9,026 bases of DNA from Gammaproteobacteria bacterium (GCA_009840715.1 VXNE01000028.1:1-9026), one strand, 5' to 3'. Positions 1 through 6,976 are shown, counted from the stretch's first letter. Numbers and translations: made by a program. Notes: generated by a model not told the origin, from the letters alone.

Positions 1-131
1 AAGTTCTGGGAGCGACCGCGCTGCACATCGACTTCTTCTCGAAGGCGTTGTCGACGCGATACCTGGCCGACCTGACGGCCCTCGTGGCGAGCGGAGGGCC
101 ACCCGCCCCGACACGGGAAACCGCGCCGTAG
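1..131 (+). CDS. C-terminal end of an unrecognised protein (5' truncated by window)
   Basis: An open frame enters from the left edge (codons start at position 3) and ends at TAG 129-131, giving about 42 residues. It begins VLGATALHIDFFSKALSTRY and ends in a Pro/Thr-rich tail. Codon choice is G/C-rich at third positions like the neighbouring genes, which supports real coding. The piece is too short to assign a family. A His in a GATALHID context shortly before the C-terminus could suit the last catalytic residue of an alpha/beta hydrolase, but this is only a guess. The final codons and the stop lie inside a palindromic repeat (121-150), so the tail may have been added or shortened by that element. 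It converges on the minus-strand amidohydrolase, whose stop is 41 bp away. Confidence 0.5.
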   Translation, partial: VLGATALHIDFFSKALSTRYLADLTALVASGGPPAPTRETAP

Positions 132-150
132 ATCGCCGCGGGCTCGTAGG
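121..150 (+). repeat. Palindromic repeat copy 1 (REP-like)
   Basis: The element is CCGCGCCGT, then seven variable bases, then CGCGGGCTCGTAGG. The same two blocks with the same 7-nt spacing occur at 6932-6961, so at least 23 of 30 positions match. In this copy the inverted arms are imperfect (CCGCG at 121-125 against CGCGG at 138-142). A wider hairpin is also possible: CGGG AAACCG at 114-123 can pair with CGGTTT G CCCG at 152-162, and could serve as a terminator between the two convergent genes. The element covers the stop codon of the upstream gene. A hairpin next to a GTAG tetranucleotide recalls REP/RAYT-type repeats, but no RAYT transposase is present here. Confidence 0.5.
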
Positions 151-172
151 CCGGTTTGCCCGTGCCTGATCG

Positions 173-688
173 TTACAGGATTCTCCGGTACTCGACGGCC
201 GCGTCGTCCGGCCCGCTCGGGCGCTCGACGATCTTGACGGGCCAGCCCGTGTAGAAGCCTCCGCCCATCCAGACGCCGAGTTCGCGGGTTCCGCCCGCGT
301 CGCTGACGACGATGTCGTAGCGGTTCGCGCCGGTGAAGTAGAAGTGCCCCACGATCACCTCGCTGGGGTGCCGGGTCGCGGTCAAGGTCCCGAGGTCGGC
401 GGGACCGCCGTCCTCCAGGCGCCGTACCGGGATCTCGCGGGTCTCGCCGTCCTGCATGGTCGCCAGGACCGAACCGAGCAGGAGCCAGTCGAGCGCGGTG
501 CCGGTGAGGATGTGGGCGTCGCCGCCCGGTAGTTCGTAGACGCGCCTTTCCGTCGTGCCGTCGCCGGCTACGCGTTCCGCGGTGATCTTCCGGACGACGC
601 CCCCCTCGCCGGCTTCCACGCGCGTGTTGCGCACCGACCCGTCGGGACCGAGAAACTGTCCGAGAAACGCCGTCGAGCGTCTTGCATC
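173..688 (-). pseudogene. Out-of-frame C-terminal part of the amidohydrolase gene
   Basis: This is the continuation of the amidohydrolase gene in the -1 frame, about 170 residues ending at TAA 173-175. Upstream of about 690 this frame reads as an arginine-rich shadow. From STAFLGQFLGPDGSVRNTRV onward it becomes a normal-looking protein: alternating hydrophobic and polar stretches suggest a beta-rich domain (for example the segments around VIVGHFYFTGANRYDIVV and ELGVWMGGGFYTGWPVKIVE). The main frame turns into shadow sequence at the same point and stops at 568. No start codon with a ribosome binding site introduces this part, so it is unlikely to be an independent gene. The domain family is not recognised. 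The shift is either a real mutation or a one-base loss in the assembly. Confidence 0.7.
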
Positions 689-2418
689 GGTACGGATGCG
701 ATGCGCTCCGCGCCGGCACGGCCCTCGCCCCGCTCCAGCACGAACTCGGCGCTGACGAAGACGCTCTCGGACCCCTCGACAGGCCAGGCGGGCGCGTCGC
801 GGAACACCGCCGCCTTGCGCTCGCTGGCTGCCGTGATGGCGGCGAGGCGCTCGTCGAGGGCCGCGCGATCGAACCATGTCCCCGCGGCCATGACCCCGTC
901 GATGTCCCGGTAGGCGGCGATGTCGGCCAGCGGGTCGCCGTCGAGCAGTACGAGATCGGCCCGCGCGCCTCGCGCCACGATGCCGCTCTCACCCGCCTCG
1001 TTCATGAACTCCGCCGCCGCGGTCGTCGCGGTCTGCAGTGCCGCGTAGGTGGACAGCCCGGCCTCGACGTACAGCTCGAGTTCGTCGACCATGCCGAAGC
1101 CCACGAATGCCCAGGGATTGGGCGCATCTGTCCCGGCGAGGATGCGGGCCCCGGCATCGTGGAACGCCTTGAGCTGGCGGAGGTCCTCTTCGAGCTGAAG
1201 CTGAGCCCCGCGATAGGTGTCGGGCGTCCACGCTGCCCGAAAGGCCGCGGACATCTGCCAGAAGGACATCACCGTGTAGTCGACGTACCGCGCCGCGTCC
1301 CGGGCGGAGAACGCGGAGGCTTCCTCAGGCGACATCGCCGTGCCGCGGATGGTGGTCAGGGTGGGCACCGTCCAGATGCCGGTCTCCCTGGCAAGGTCCG
1401 CCAATTCGTCCAGCTTGGCCTCGTCGTAGACCGCATCCAGCGAGATCTCGCCCGAGCCGATCCGCGCCGCATACTGGGGGAAGGCCGGATCGAAGCGCGT
1501 GTGGTACTCGGCGCCGTCGGCGAGCGTTGCGGGGCCGATGCCGATCAGGTGTTCCGCCGCCTGCATGCCGGACCGGAACGCGTGGTCCGCGGCGACGGCG
1601 TCGGGAATGTGTCCCGCGAAGGGAATGTCGTTCGCCTTGGCCGCCTCGGCGATGGCGTCGAACGCCTCGACGCTGAGGTTGGAGTAGACCTTGATGAAGT
1701 CGTAGCCGGCGGCCTTGTGCCGGGTCACCACATCCATGGCCCCGGCGGCGTCGAGCACGATGTCGCTCCCGTAGTGAATGACGGGCTCGCCGTCGACGAT
1801 ACGCCCCCCGGTGAAGATCCGCGGCCCGGCGATGGCGCCCGAGGCGACGCCTTCGCGGAGCTCCAGAACGGCCGGTTCTCCCCACATGGCGCGGATCAGG
1901 GTGACGCCGGTGGCCAGGTAGGCATCGAGATCGGCGGTCGTCATGGGGTGCGCGTGCATGTCCGCCAGGCCCGGCGCGAGGTACTTGCCGCTGCCTTCGA
2001 TGACCCGGGCGCCGGGCGGAATCGCGACGCTTGCGGCGGGCCCGACGGCCGTGATCCGTCCGTTGGCGACGACGACGTTCTGGTCCGGGTCGACGCGGTC
2101 CGAGGTCATCGACACCACGTTGACGTTCGTGAAGGCGTACGCGGGCGCGGTCTCCTCTACGGGTGCCGCGGGTGCTTCGGCGCCGGGACTGCATGCCGCG
2201 AGTCCGGCCGTCGCCAACGCTGTCAGCCATGAGACAACGCGACGGCCAACCACCGCTCGGCGCAACATCGTGCAAGCGCCCCATAGCCGGTCCGGTGCCT
2301 CGCTGCCGCTCGGCACCGGGGCCGCCTCCGGCCCTGCCACGCCGACCTCGTACGAACCAACCGCAGCCGGTCGCTGCGCTCCCTCTGGCGTTTGTTCCAT
2401 GCGAGGGCCTGGTTTCAT
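568..2418 (-). CDS. Amidohydrolase-family metal-dependent hydrolase, probable lipoprotein (frameshifted near its 3' end)
   Basis: This gene encodes an amidohydrolase-superfamily enzyme of the imidazolonepropionase/Xaa-Pro dipeptidase-like type, which hydrolyses C-N bonds with metal ions in a TIM barrel; the substrate is unknown. Numbering from the internal ATG at 2268, a signal peptide ends in lipobox LAAC (Cys26), predicting export and lipid anchoring. The metal ligands are in the expected order: HAH at 105-107, Lys193 in FIKVYSN, His220, His240 and Asp381 in AGTDAPNP. The catalytic domain ends near residue 465. Two starts compete. ATG 2418 has an excellent GGAGG 7 nt upstream but puts 50 residues before the signal peptide. 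ATG 2268 gives a normal lipoprotein start but a weak ribosome site. The frame degrades near 670-700 and stops at 568, while coding continues in the -1 frame to 173. It is divergent from the DUF885 gene. Confidence 0.85.
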   Translation of the reverse strand: MKPGPRMEQTPEGAQRPAAVGSYEVGVAGPEAAPVPSGSEAPDRLWGACTMLRRAVVGRRVVSWLTALATAGLAACSPGAEAPAAPVEETAPAYAFTNVNVVSMTSDRVDPDQNVVVANGRITAVGPAASVAIPPGARVIEGSGKYLAPGLADMHAHPMTTADLDAYLATGVTLIRAMWGEPAVLELREGVASGAIAGPRIFTGGRIVDGEPVIHYGSDIVLDAAGAMDVVTRHKAAGYDFIKVYSNLSVEAFDAIAEAAKANDIPFAGHIPDAVAADHAFRSGMQAAEHLIGIGPATLADGAEYHTRFDPAFPQYAARIGSGEISLDAVYDEAKLDELADLARETGIWTVPTLTTIRGTAMSPEEASAFSARDAARYVDYTVMSFWQMSAAFRAAWTPDTYRGAQLQLEEDLRQLKAFHDAGARILAGTDAPNPWAFVGFGMVDELELYVEAGLSTYAALQTATTAAAEFMNEAGESGIVARGARADLVLLDGDPLADIAAYRDIDGVMAAGTWFDRAALDERLAAITAASERKAAVFRDAPAWPVEGSESVFVSAEFVLERGEGRAGAERIASVPMQDARRRFSDSFSVPTGRCATRAWKPARGASSGRSPRNA

Positions 2419-2423
2419 TCGTG

Positions 2424-2432
2424 CACCTCCCC
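2424..2432 (-). promoter_or_regulatory. Strong Shine-Dalgarno before ATG 2418
   Basis: On the minus strand this reads GGGGAGGTG, with GGAGG seven bases before the ATG at 2418. It is the best ribosome binding site in this intergenic region and favours the long start of the amidohydrolase, even though the lipoprotein signal begins 50 codons later at ATG 2268. Confidence 0.6.
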
Positions 2433-2472
2433 GACTCGGACTGAGTGATCTTGCCGACGATGCGTCATAGGA

Positions 2473-2485
2473 CCACGGCACGTGG
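2473..2485. promoter_or_regulatory. Small palindrome in the divergent amidohydrolase/DUF885 intergenic region
   Basis: CCACG GCA CGTGG is a perfect 5-bp inverted repeat around a 3-base centre. It lies in the 110-bp gap (2419-2528) between the two divergent genes, so it could be an operator or part of a leader hairpin. In sequence this GC-rich such palindromes arise by chance, and no clear -35/-10 pair is visible nearby. Confidence 0.2.
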
Positions 2486-2528
2486 GCGTTTGTCTCCCAC
2501 TCCGTCCCGGGTCCCACAGGCTGAAACG

Positions 2529-4310
2529 ATGAGCGCACAACGAACGTCCCGCGCCGGCCCATGCCGACGCGTCCTCCTCGCATGCGTCCTGCTGGTCGCC
2601 GGAGTCACCCATGCCTCGCCCTCCGACGAGGCGCTCGAACTGCTGATGGAGGACTTCTGGGAGGCCCAGGTCCGCGCGTCGCCGCTCGCCGCCACCCTGT
2701 GGGGGGAGAACCGGTACCGGGACCGCATCGACGACCTCAGCCCGGAAGCGCTCGCGGCCCAGGTCGCGAGGCTCGACCGGGCCATTGCCGCGCTCGGGGA
2801 GATCGATCCGCATAACCTGAGCCCGGCCAATCGCGAGCACTACGAAGCCTTCGAGTGGATGCTGACCCACGAACGGCGCAACCTGGATTTCGGAACCCGC
2901 TTCTTCACCATCACCTCCCTCGGCGGCTGGCACACCCGTTTCGCCGACCTGATCCGGGCGACCCCCTACTCCTCGGAGCGGGACTACCGGGACCTGCTGG
3001 CGCGCCTGGCGGGGTTTGGCCCGTACGCCCGGCAGAACGTCGACCTCCTGCGCATGGGCATGGAAAGCGGTTACACGCAGCCCTGCGCGTCGCTCCAGGG
3101 ATACGGCAGGTCCATCACCGGCTACGTTTCGGACACGCCGGAAGCCAGCGTCTTCGCCAGGCCGTTCGCGGCCATGCCCGATTCGGTTCCCGCGCCCGTA
3201 CGCGAGGAGTTGCGCGGCGAGGCCCTGCGCGTGATCGACGAGGTCGTCAACCCCGCCTACCAGGCGTTCGCGGACTTCTATGCCGAAAGCTACGAGCCGG
3301 GGTGCCGAACGTCGGTGGGCCTGTCGTCGCTGCCGGGCGGGCGGGAAGCCTACGACCATGCCCTGCGCTACTACACCAGCCTGGACACGGATGCCCCCAC
3401 GATCCACGCCCTCGGCCGCCAGGAAGTCGCCCGCATCCGCGCCGAGATGGAAGCGGTGATGGACGAGGTGGATTTCGAGGGCGAGTTTGCCGAGTTTCTC
3501 GCCTTCCTGCGCTCCGACCCGCAGTTCTACGCGAGCGATGCGGAGACCTATCTGCGACACGTCGCATGGATCGGCAAGACCATCGAAGCCCGGTTGCCGC
3601 AGTTCTTCTCCCGGCTACCCAGCAACCCGTACGGCATCAGCGTGATCCCCCGGCAGATTGCGCCGATGACCGCGACGGCCTTCTACCAGCCCGGTGCTGC
3701 GGACGGCACACGGGCCGGCCAGTACTTCGTGAACCTGTACGACCTGTCGAGCCGTCCGCTCTACGAGCTTCCCGCCCTGGGGCTGCACGAATCGGTGCCC
3801 GGTCACCACCTGCAGATCTCGCTGCAAGGAGAGAACGAGGACCTCCCCGACTGGCGGCGCTTCTACTACTTCCACGCGTTCGGCGAGGGCTGGGGCCTGT
3901 ACGCCGAGTTCCTCGGGGAGGAAATGGGCATCTACAGGACCCCCTACGAGCGTTTCGGGCGGCTGATCTACGACATGTGGCGCGCGGCGCGCCTGGTCGT
4001 AGACACCGGCATGCACGCGATGGGCTGGACCCGCCAGGAGGCCATCGACTTCATGCTGGCCAACACGGGGCTGACGCCTGCGAACGTCGTCGCCGAAGTC
4101 GACCGCTACATCACCTATCCCGGCCAGGCCACGGCCTACAAGCACGGGGAACTGAAGATCCGCGAACTGCGTCAGCGCGCCGAAGCGGCGCTCGGGGAAA
4201 GGTTCGACCTGCGGGAATTCCACATCGCACTGCTCACTGGGGGTTCATTGCCTCTGAAGGTGCTGGACAACCGGATGCAGCGGTGGATCGATGCGCAGGA
4301 TGGCCCGTGA
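2529..4310 (+). CDS. Secreted DUF885 family protein (metallopeptidase-like)
   Basis: This 593-residue protein belongs to the DUF885 family, usually about 550-620 residues, whose members resemble zinc carboxypeptidase-like enzymes; the substrate is not established. From the chosen ATG, residues 1-29 form a Sec signal peptide: RR at 13-14, a hydrophobic core (VLLACVLLVAGV) and a likely cleavage after THA at 27-29, so the enzyme is probably periplasmic. The family signature HESVPGHH sits at 420-427 and is followed by EGWGLYAE at 453-460. His420, Glu421, the 426-427 His pair and a downstream Glu are the probable metal and catalytic residues. Earlier in-frame starts (GTG 2445, ATG 2460) would put an Arg-rich stretch before the signal peptide, so ATG 2529 is preferred although its ribosome site is weak. 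The 3' end overlaps the convergent ATPase gene by 77 bp. The neighbouring exported amidohydrolase suggests peptide or amide catabolism, which is inference. Confidence 0.9.
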   Translation: MSAQRTSRAGPCRRVLLACVLLVAGVTHASPSDEALELLMEDFWEAQVRASPLAATLWGENRYRDRIDDLSPEALAAQVARLDRAIAALGEIDPHNLSPANREHYEAFEWMLTHERRNLDFGTRFFTITSLGGWHTRFADLIRATPYSSERDYRDLLARLAGFGPYARQNVDLLRMGMESGYTQPCASLQGYGRSITGYVSDTPEASVFARPFAAMPDSVPAPVREELRGEALRVIDEVVNPAYQAFADFYAESYEPGCRTSVGLSSLPGGREAYDHALRYYTSLDTDAPTIHALGRQEVARIRAEMEAVMDEVDFEGEFAEFLAFLRSDPQFYASDAETYLRHVAWIGKTIEARLPQFFSRLPSNPYGISVIPRQIAPMTATAFYQPGAADGTRAGQYFVNLYDLSSRPLYELPALGLHESVPGHHLQISLQGENEDLPDWRRFYYFHAFGEGWGLYAEFLGEEMGIYRTPYERFGRLIYDMWRAARLVVDTGMHAMGWTRQEAIDFMLANTGLTPANVVAEVDRYITYPGQATAYKHGELKIRELRQRAEAALGERFDLREFHIALLTGGSLPLKVLDNRMQRWIDAQDGP

Positions 4311-5691
4311 GACCAGCCAGTCGCCGCACCTGCCCGGCGAGGTAAAGCGGCAGCGAGAGAAGGCGATAGTCGATCTCGGAACCGTCCGCCAGCCGTCGCG
4401 TGTCCCGAAGTAGACTCGGCGTGTCCGCGTTGAATCGAATGGCCAGGTCGCTCGACTTCTCGGCCACGAACCGGTGGAGCGAACGCAACGAACCGGTCTT
4501 TCCGGCCTTCACTTCGACGGGCACGACGCGGCGCCCGATCCCCAGCACGTAGTCGACCTCGGCCGTCGCGTTCCTCGCTTCGCGGGCCCAGTAGTGCAGC
4601 GCCGGCGTTTCGTAGGGTGGCCCGCCCATCAGCAGGTGCTGGCCAACGTACTGTTCGGCAACGGCGCCGTTGTTCACCAGTTCAAGCGGCTCATGGCCCA
4701 GGTCGATGACGCTGAGACGCAGCGCGGCGCACATCATCCCTACGTCCATGGTCAGGCACTTGAAGTAGCGCTCGTTGACTTCGGCATCCAACGGCAGACC
4801 GTTCGCGGCCGTTCGCCGAACCCTCCACGCCACACGGGCCATGCAGAGATGCGCCAGCGCATCCGCCAGTTCCGCCGCCCGGTGGTCCCGGCTGACGCCT
4901 GCAAACTTGAACTTCCGGCCGACCATTCCCGGCAACCGGTCGAACACCAACTGCACGCGGTCCCTCAGGCGGCCGTGGCTGTACTTGCTGAAGTCGTCCC
5001 TGTAGGCCGCGAGGACGTTCTGCTGAACGCGGGCGACCGAGGCGAAGTCCCCTGGCTGGACGCCCGGGGTGGACACGTAGGCGGAGACGGCCTCGGGCAA
5101 CCCGCCGACGACCCAGTACTGCCGCAGGAGGTCCAGGTACTGGCGATGCAGGGCGTCCGGAACGTCCTCGTCGAGCGAGAAGCTCCGCAGGTACTCGGCG
5201 AGCTGGGGGCGTCCGACGGCGACCAGGAAGTCCTCGAAGTCCATCGGCCCGAGGTGGAGGAACTCGACGCGCCCGACGGGCATCGAGAATTCCCGCTCAC
5301 GAAGTGCCAGCTCCAGCAGCGAACCCGCCGCCACGACATGCAGCCCCGGCATCTCCTCATGGAAGTAGCGAAGCGCCGCCAGCGCCTTCGGCACGGCTTG
5401 AATCTCGTCCAGGAACAGCACGCTTTCGCCCGTGGCGATGGGCTGACCGGTCATGAGGCTCAGGGTGGAGACGATGCGCGCCGGGTCGTTGCCTGCGAAC
5501 GCTTCACCGAGTTCGGGGTCGCGTTCGAGGTTGATGTCCACTAACGACATGCCCGATGCACGGGCGAACTCGCGCACCAGGGTCGACTTGCCCACTTGCC
5601 TGGCACCGCGCACCACCAGGGGCTTCCGGACATCGCGGCCCGCCCATTCCTTTAGGTGCCGAAGTTCGTTGCGTTCCAGCACGTCCGCCAT
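4234..5691 (-). CDS. AAA_14/DUF4143 family ATPase
   Basis: This 485-residue ATP-binding protein has the usual two-part layout of its family: an N-terminal AAA_14 P-loop domain and a C-terminal DUF4143 domain with a restriction-endonuclease-like fold. The Walker A motif GARQVGKST is at 29-37 and Walker B VLFLDEIQ at 91-98, with Asp95 and Glu96. The C-terminal pattern AEVDYVL then VPVEVKAGK (Asp380, Glu393, Lys395) matches the PD-(D/E)xK-like core typical of the family. The cellular role of these proteins is largely unknown. ATG 5691 is chosen because GGAG lies nine bases upstream; an in-frame TTG at 5712 is possible but weaker. Family members usually end near LPLYLAGQ. Here about 30 further residues run to TGA 4234-4236, read antisense to the DUF885 3' end. 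It is transcribed as a single gene, downstream of the reductase on the same strand but separated by a terminator-like hairpin. Confidence 0.9.
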   Translation of the reverse strand: MADVLERNELRHLKEWAGRDVRKPLVVRGARQVGKSTLVREFARASGMSLVDINLERDPELGEAFAGNDPARIVSTLSLMTGQPIATGESVLFLDEIQAVPKALAALRYFHEEMPGLHVVAAGSLLELALREREFSMPVGRVEFLHLGPMDFEDFLVAVGRPQLAEYLRSFSLDEDVPDALHRQYLDLLRQYWVVGGLPEAVSAYVSTPGVQPGDFASVARVQQNVLAAYRDDFSKYSHGRLRDRVQLVFDRLPGMVGRKFKFAGVSRDHRAAELADALAHLCMARVAWRVRRTAANGLPLDAEVNERYFKCLTMDVGMMCAALRLSVIDLGHEPLELVNNGAVAEQYVGQHLLMGGPPYETPALHYWAREARNATAEVDYVLGIGRRVVPVEVKAGKTGSLRSLHRFVAEKSSDLAIRFNADTPSLLRDTRRLADGSEIDYRLLSLPLYLAGQVRRLAGLTGHPAHRSTAASGCPAPSEAMNPQ

Positions 5692-5712
5692 GGCGTCGAG
5701 CTCCGCCAGCAA

Positions 5713-5841
5713 GCCATGTCATCGTCAAAAGGCTAGCAAATAATCTCGGATGAAATGACAAAATACAAGGCGATTTTATCGCCACAAGAGATCAAACACG
5801 GCTATGACCTGCGGCGACTCGCGAGGCGCGCTTCGAGACGA
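5713..5841. other. AT-rich intergenic gap before the DUF4143 ATPase gene
   Basis: The stretch from about 5717 to 5800 is much richer in A/T than the rest of the window. It probably contains the promoter of the minus-strand ATPase; on that strand TTGTCA (5754-5759) is a fair -35 match, but no good -10 lies at the right distance. On the plus strand a frame begins at ATG 5755 with MTKYKAILSPQEIKHGYDLR, which reads like a genuine N-terminus but then runs into antisense of the reductase gene. It could be a remnant of a transferred gene or chance. Confidence 0.4.
5763..5783 (-). terminator. Terminator-like hairpin downstream of the reductase gene
   Basis: On the minus strand GGCGAT AAA ATCGCC (5783 down to 5769) forms a perfect 6-bp stem with a 3-base loop and is followed by a T-rich tract, TTGTATTTT. 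It lies about 60 bp after the stop of the reductase gene and before the ATPase start, which is where a Rho-independent terminator would act. The stem is short, so an operator for the ATPase promoter is an alternative. Confidence 0.45.
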
Positions 5842-6810
5842 TCAGGGTCTCGCCGTGGTCCGGGCCCGAGCGTAGACGGCACGCGCTGCGGCCAAATCCT
5901 GCGCCGGGTTGCCCAGGCTCTTGTACACCGTGATCTGGCTGTCGTCCGTGCGACCCGGCACGGTGCCCTCGATGGCCTGCCCGATCTCCCCGACGATGTC
6001 ATCGAGGGTGAAGTGTCCCTCCTCGACCGCAAGGAGCAGGTCGCCGGCTTCGGCGAGGGCGAACTCGGTGATCTCGGTGTAGACGCGGGCCCGTTCGAGC
6101 ACGACGCCGTCGGCTTCCCGGGTAGCCGGATTGTGGGCGCCGACGAGGTTGACGTGCGCGCCCGGAGACAGCCAGTCACCCCGGAGGATCGGCGTATGGC
6201 TGCCGGTAACGGTGCAGACCAGGTGCGCATCGGCCACGGCCTCGGCGGGGTCGGCCACCGCCCGGACCCGCGCTCCACCCTGGTCTGCGTGGCGTTCGGC
6301 AAAGGCCGTCGCCTTCTCGAGGTCCCTGCCCCAGATCCGCACGTCCCGCACCGGACGTATCGCGAGCATGGCTTCGAGGTGCGTTGCCGCCAGCACGCCG
6401 CAACCCAGGACGGCGAGCGTCGAGGCGTCTTGCCGTGCGAGGACGCGGGTCGCCGCGGCGCTCGCGGCGGCGGTGCGCAGGGCGGTGACCGAAGCCGCCT
6501 CCACCAGGGCGAGCGGCGTGCCGTCCGCCCGGTTGAAGAGCAGGATGTAGCCCTGCACGGTCGGTATGCCGCGGGACGGGTTGTCCGGGAACAACGTGAC
6601 CAGCTTGGCCCCGAATACCTCGTCGGCCCCGATCTCGCCAGGCATCACCCCGAAGTAGCCGGCGCCGTCCGCCACGGTGAGCATGGAGCGCAGCGGCAGT
6701 TCGATGTCGCCCCGGCTGACGGCGGCCTGGGTGGCGGCCATCAGGTCTATGCAGGCGGGCATCGGGAGCGTACGGAAGACAGTGTCACTGTCGAGGACGG
6801 GTACGTTCAC
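5842..6810 (-). CDS. Ornithine cyclodeaminase / mu-crystallin family NAD(P)-dependent reductase
   Basis: This complete 322-residue protein belongs to the family that includes ornithine cyclodeaminase, archaeal alanine dehydrogenase, ketimine reductase (mu-crystallin) and pyrroline-2-carboxylate reductase. The Rossmann nucleotide site is GCGVLA at 136-141. Conserved substrate-site residues are visible: Arg41, Lys69 in FGAKLVTLFPDNP and Arg112 in TALRTAAAS. At the position where true ornithine cyclodeaminase has its catalytic Asp (about 228, in a GGDCPG context), this protein appears to have His226 (GAHNPATREAD). An imine/ketimine reductase or amino-acid dehydrogenase is therefore more likely than cyclodeamination; this is by-eye alignment. 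The start is GTG 6810 with AAGGA seven bases upstream. The gene is divergent from the sarcosine oxidase operon across 300 bp, suggesting shared control and perhaps a related N-alkyl or cyclic amino acid substrate. Confidence 0.85.
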   Translation of the reverse strand: MNVPVLDSDTVFRTLPMPACIDLMAATQAAVSRGDIELPLRSMLTVADGAGYFGVMPGEIGADEVFGAKLVTLFPDNPSRGIPTVQGYILLFNRADGTPLALVEAASVTALRTAAASAAATRVLARQDASTLAVLGCGVLAATHLEAMLAIRPVRDVRIWGRDLEKATAFAERHADQGGARVRAVADPAEAVADAHLVCTVTGSHTPILRGDWLSPGAHVNLVGAHNPATREADGVVLERARVYTEITEFALAEAGDLLLAVEEGHFTLDDIVGEIGQAIEGTVPGRTDDSQITVYKSLGNPAQDLAAARAVYARARTTARP

Positions 6811-6817
6811 GGGCGGT

Positions 6818-6822
6818 TCCTT
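6818..6822 (-). promoter_or_regulatory. Ribosome binding site deciding the GTG 6810 start
   Basis: On the minus strand AAGGA lies seven bases before GTG 6810. It supports this non-ATG start for the reductase, which also places the N-terminus where the family usually begins. Confidence 0.6.
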
Positions 6823-6928
6823 CAGCGGTCGATGTGCGGTTTCGGGCCTGGAGTGCGATGCCCGTGCCGATAGCGCCCCGCAACCGTCGCCTTCGGCTCC
6901 GCTCGCGGCCCAGCCCCACCGGCCTGCC

Positions 6929-6961
6929 AGCCCGCGCCGTCTTACGGCGCGGGCTCGTAGG
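6929..6961. repeat. Palindromic repeat copy 2 with perfect 12-bp stem (REP-like)
   Basis: AGCCCGCGCCGT at 6929-6940 and its exact reverse complement at 6944-6955 enclose the loop CTT, giving a very stable hairpin on either strand. It is followed by CGTAGG. The segment 6932-6961 matches 121-150 in two blocks of 9 and 14 bases with identical spacing, so it is a dispersed repeat rather than a local regulatory site. No T-tract follows on the plus strand, which argues against a simple terminator. Confidence 0.65.
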
Positions 6962-6976
6962 TTACGAAACGCAGGT

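Noticed and set aside
670..700. Programmed -1 ribosomal frameshift in the amidohydrolase gene
   Set aside because: No slippery heptamer is visible at the frame switch; a simple indel explains it better.
682..2232. 516-codon open frame on the plus strand opposite the amidohydrolase
   Set aside because: It is antisense to a gene with a full set of catalytic motifs, its product has no recognisable motif, and long antisense frames are expected in GC-rich coding DNA.
2855..4345. 496-codon open frame on the plus strand overlapping the DUF885 gene
   Set aside because: The product is Arg/Pro/Gly-rich shadow sequence; the overlapping frame carries the signal peptide and HESVPGHH motif.
4474..5544. 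356-codon plus-strand open frame opposite the ATPase
   Set aside because: It is antisense to clear Walker A and B and DUF4143 motifs, with no domain of its own.
4234..5691. DUF4143 ATPase as part of a defence or toxin-antitoxin system
   Set aside because: It stands alone, with no toxin, nuclease or other defence gene beside it, so the context gives no support.
6929..6955. Perfect hairpin considered as a Rho-independent terminator
   Set aside because: No T-tract follows on the plus strand, it lies between divergent genes where no transcript should end, and its sequence recurs at 121-150, so a repeat element fits better.
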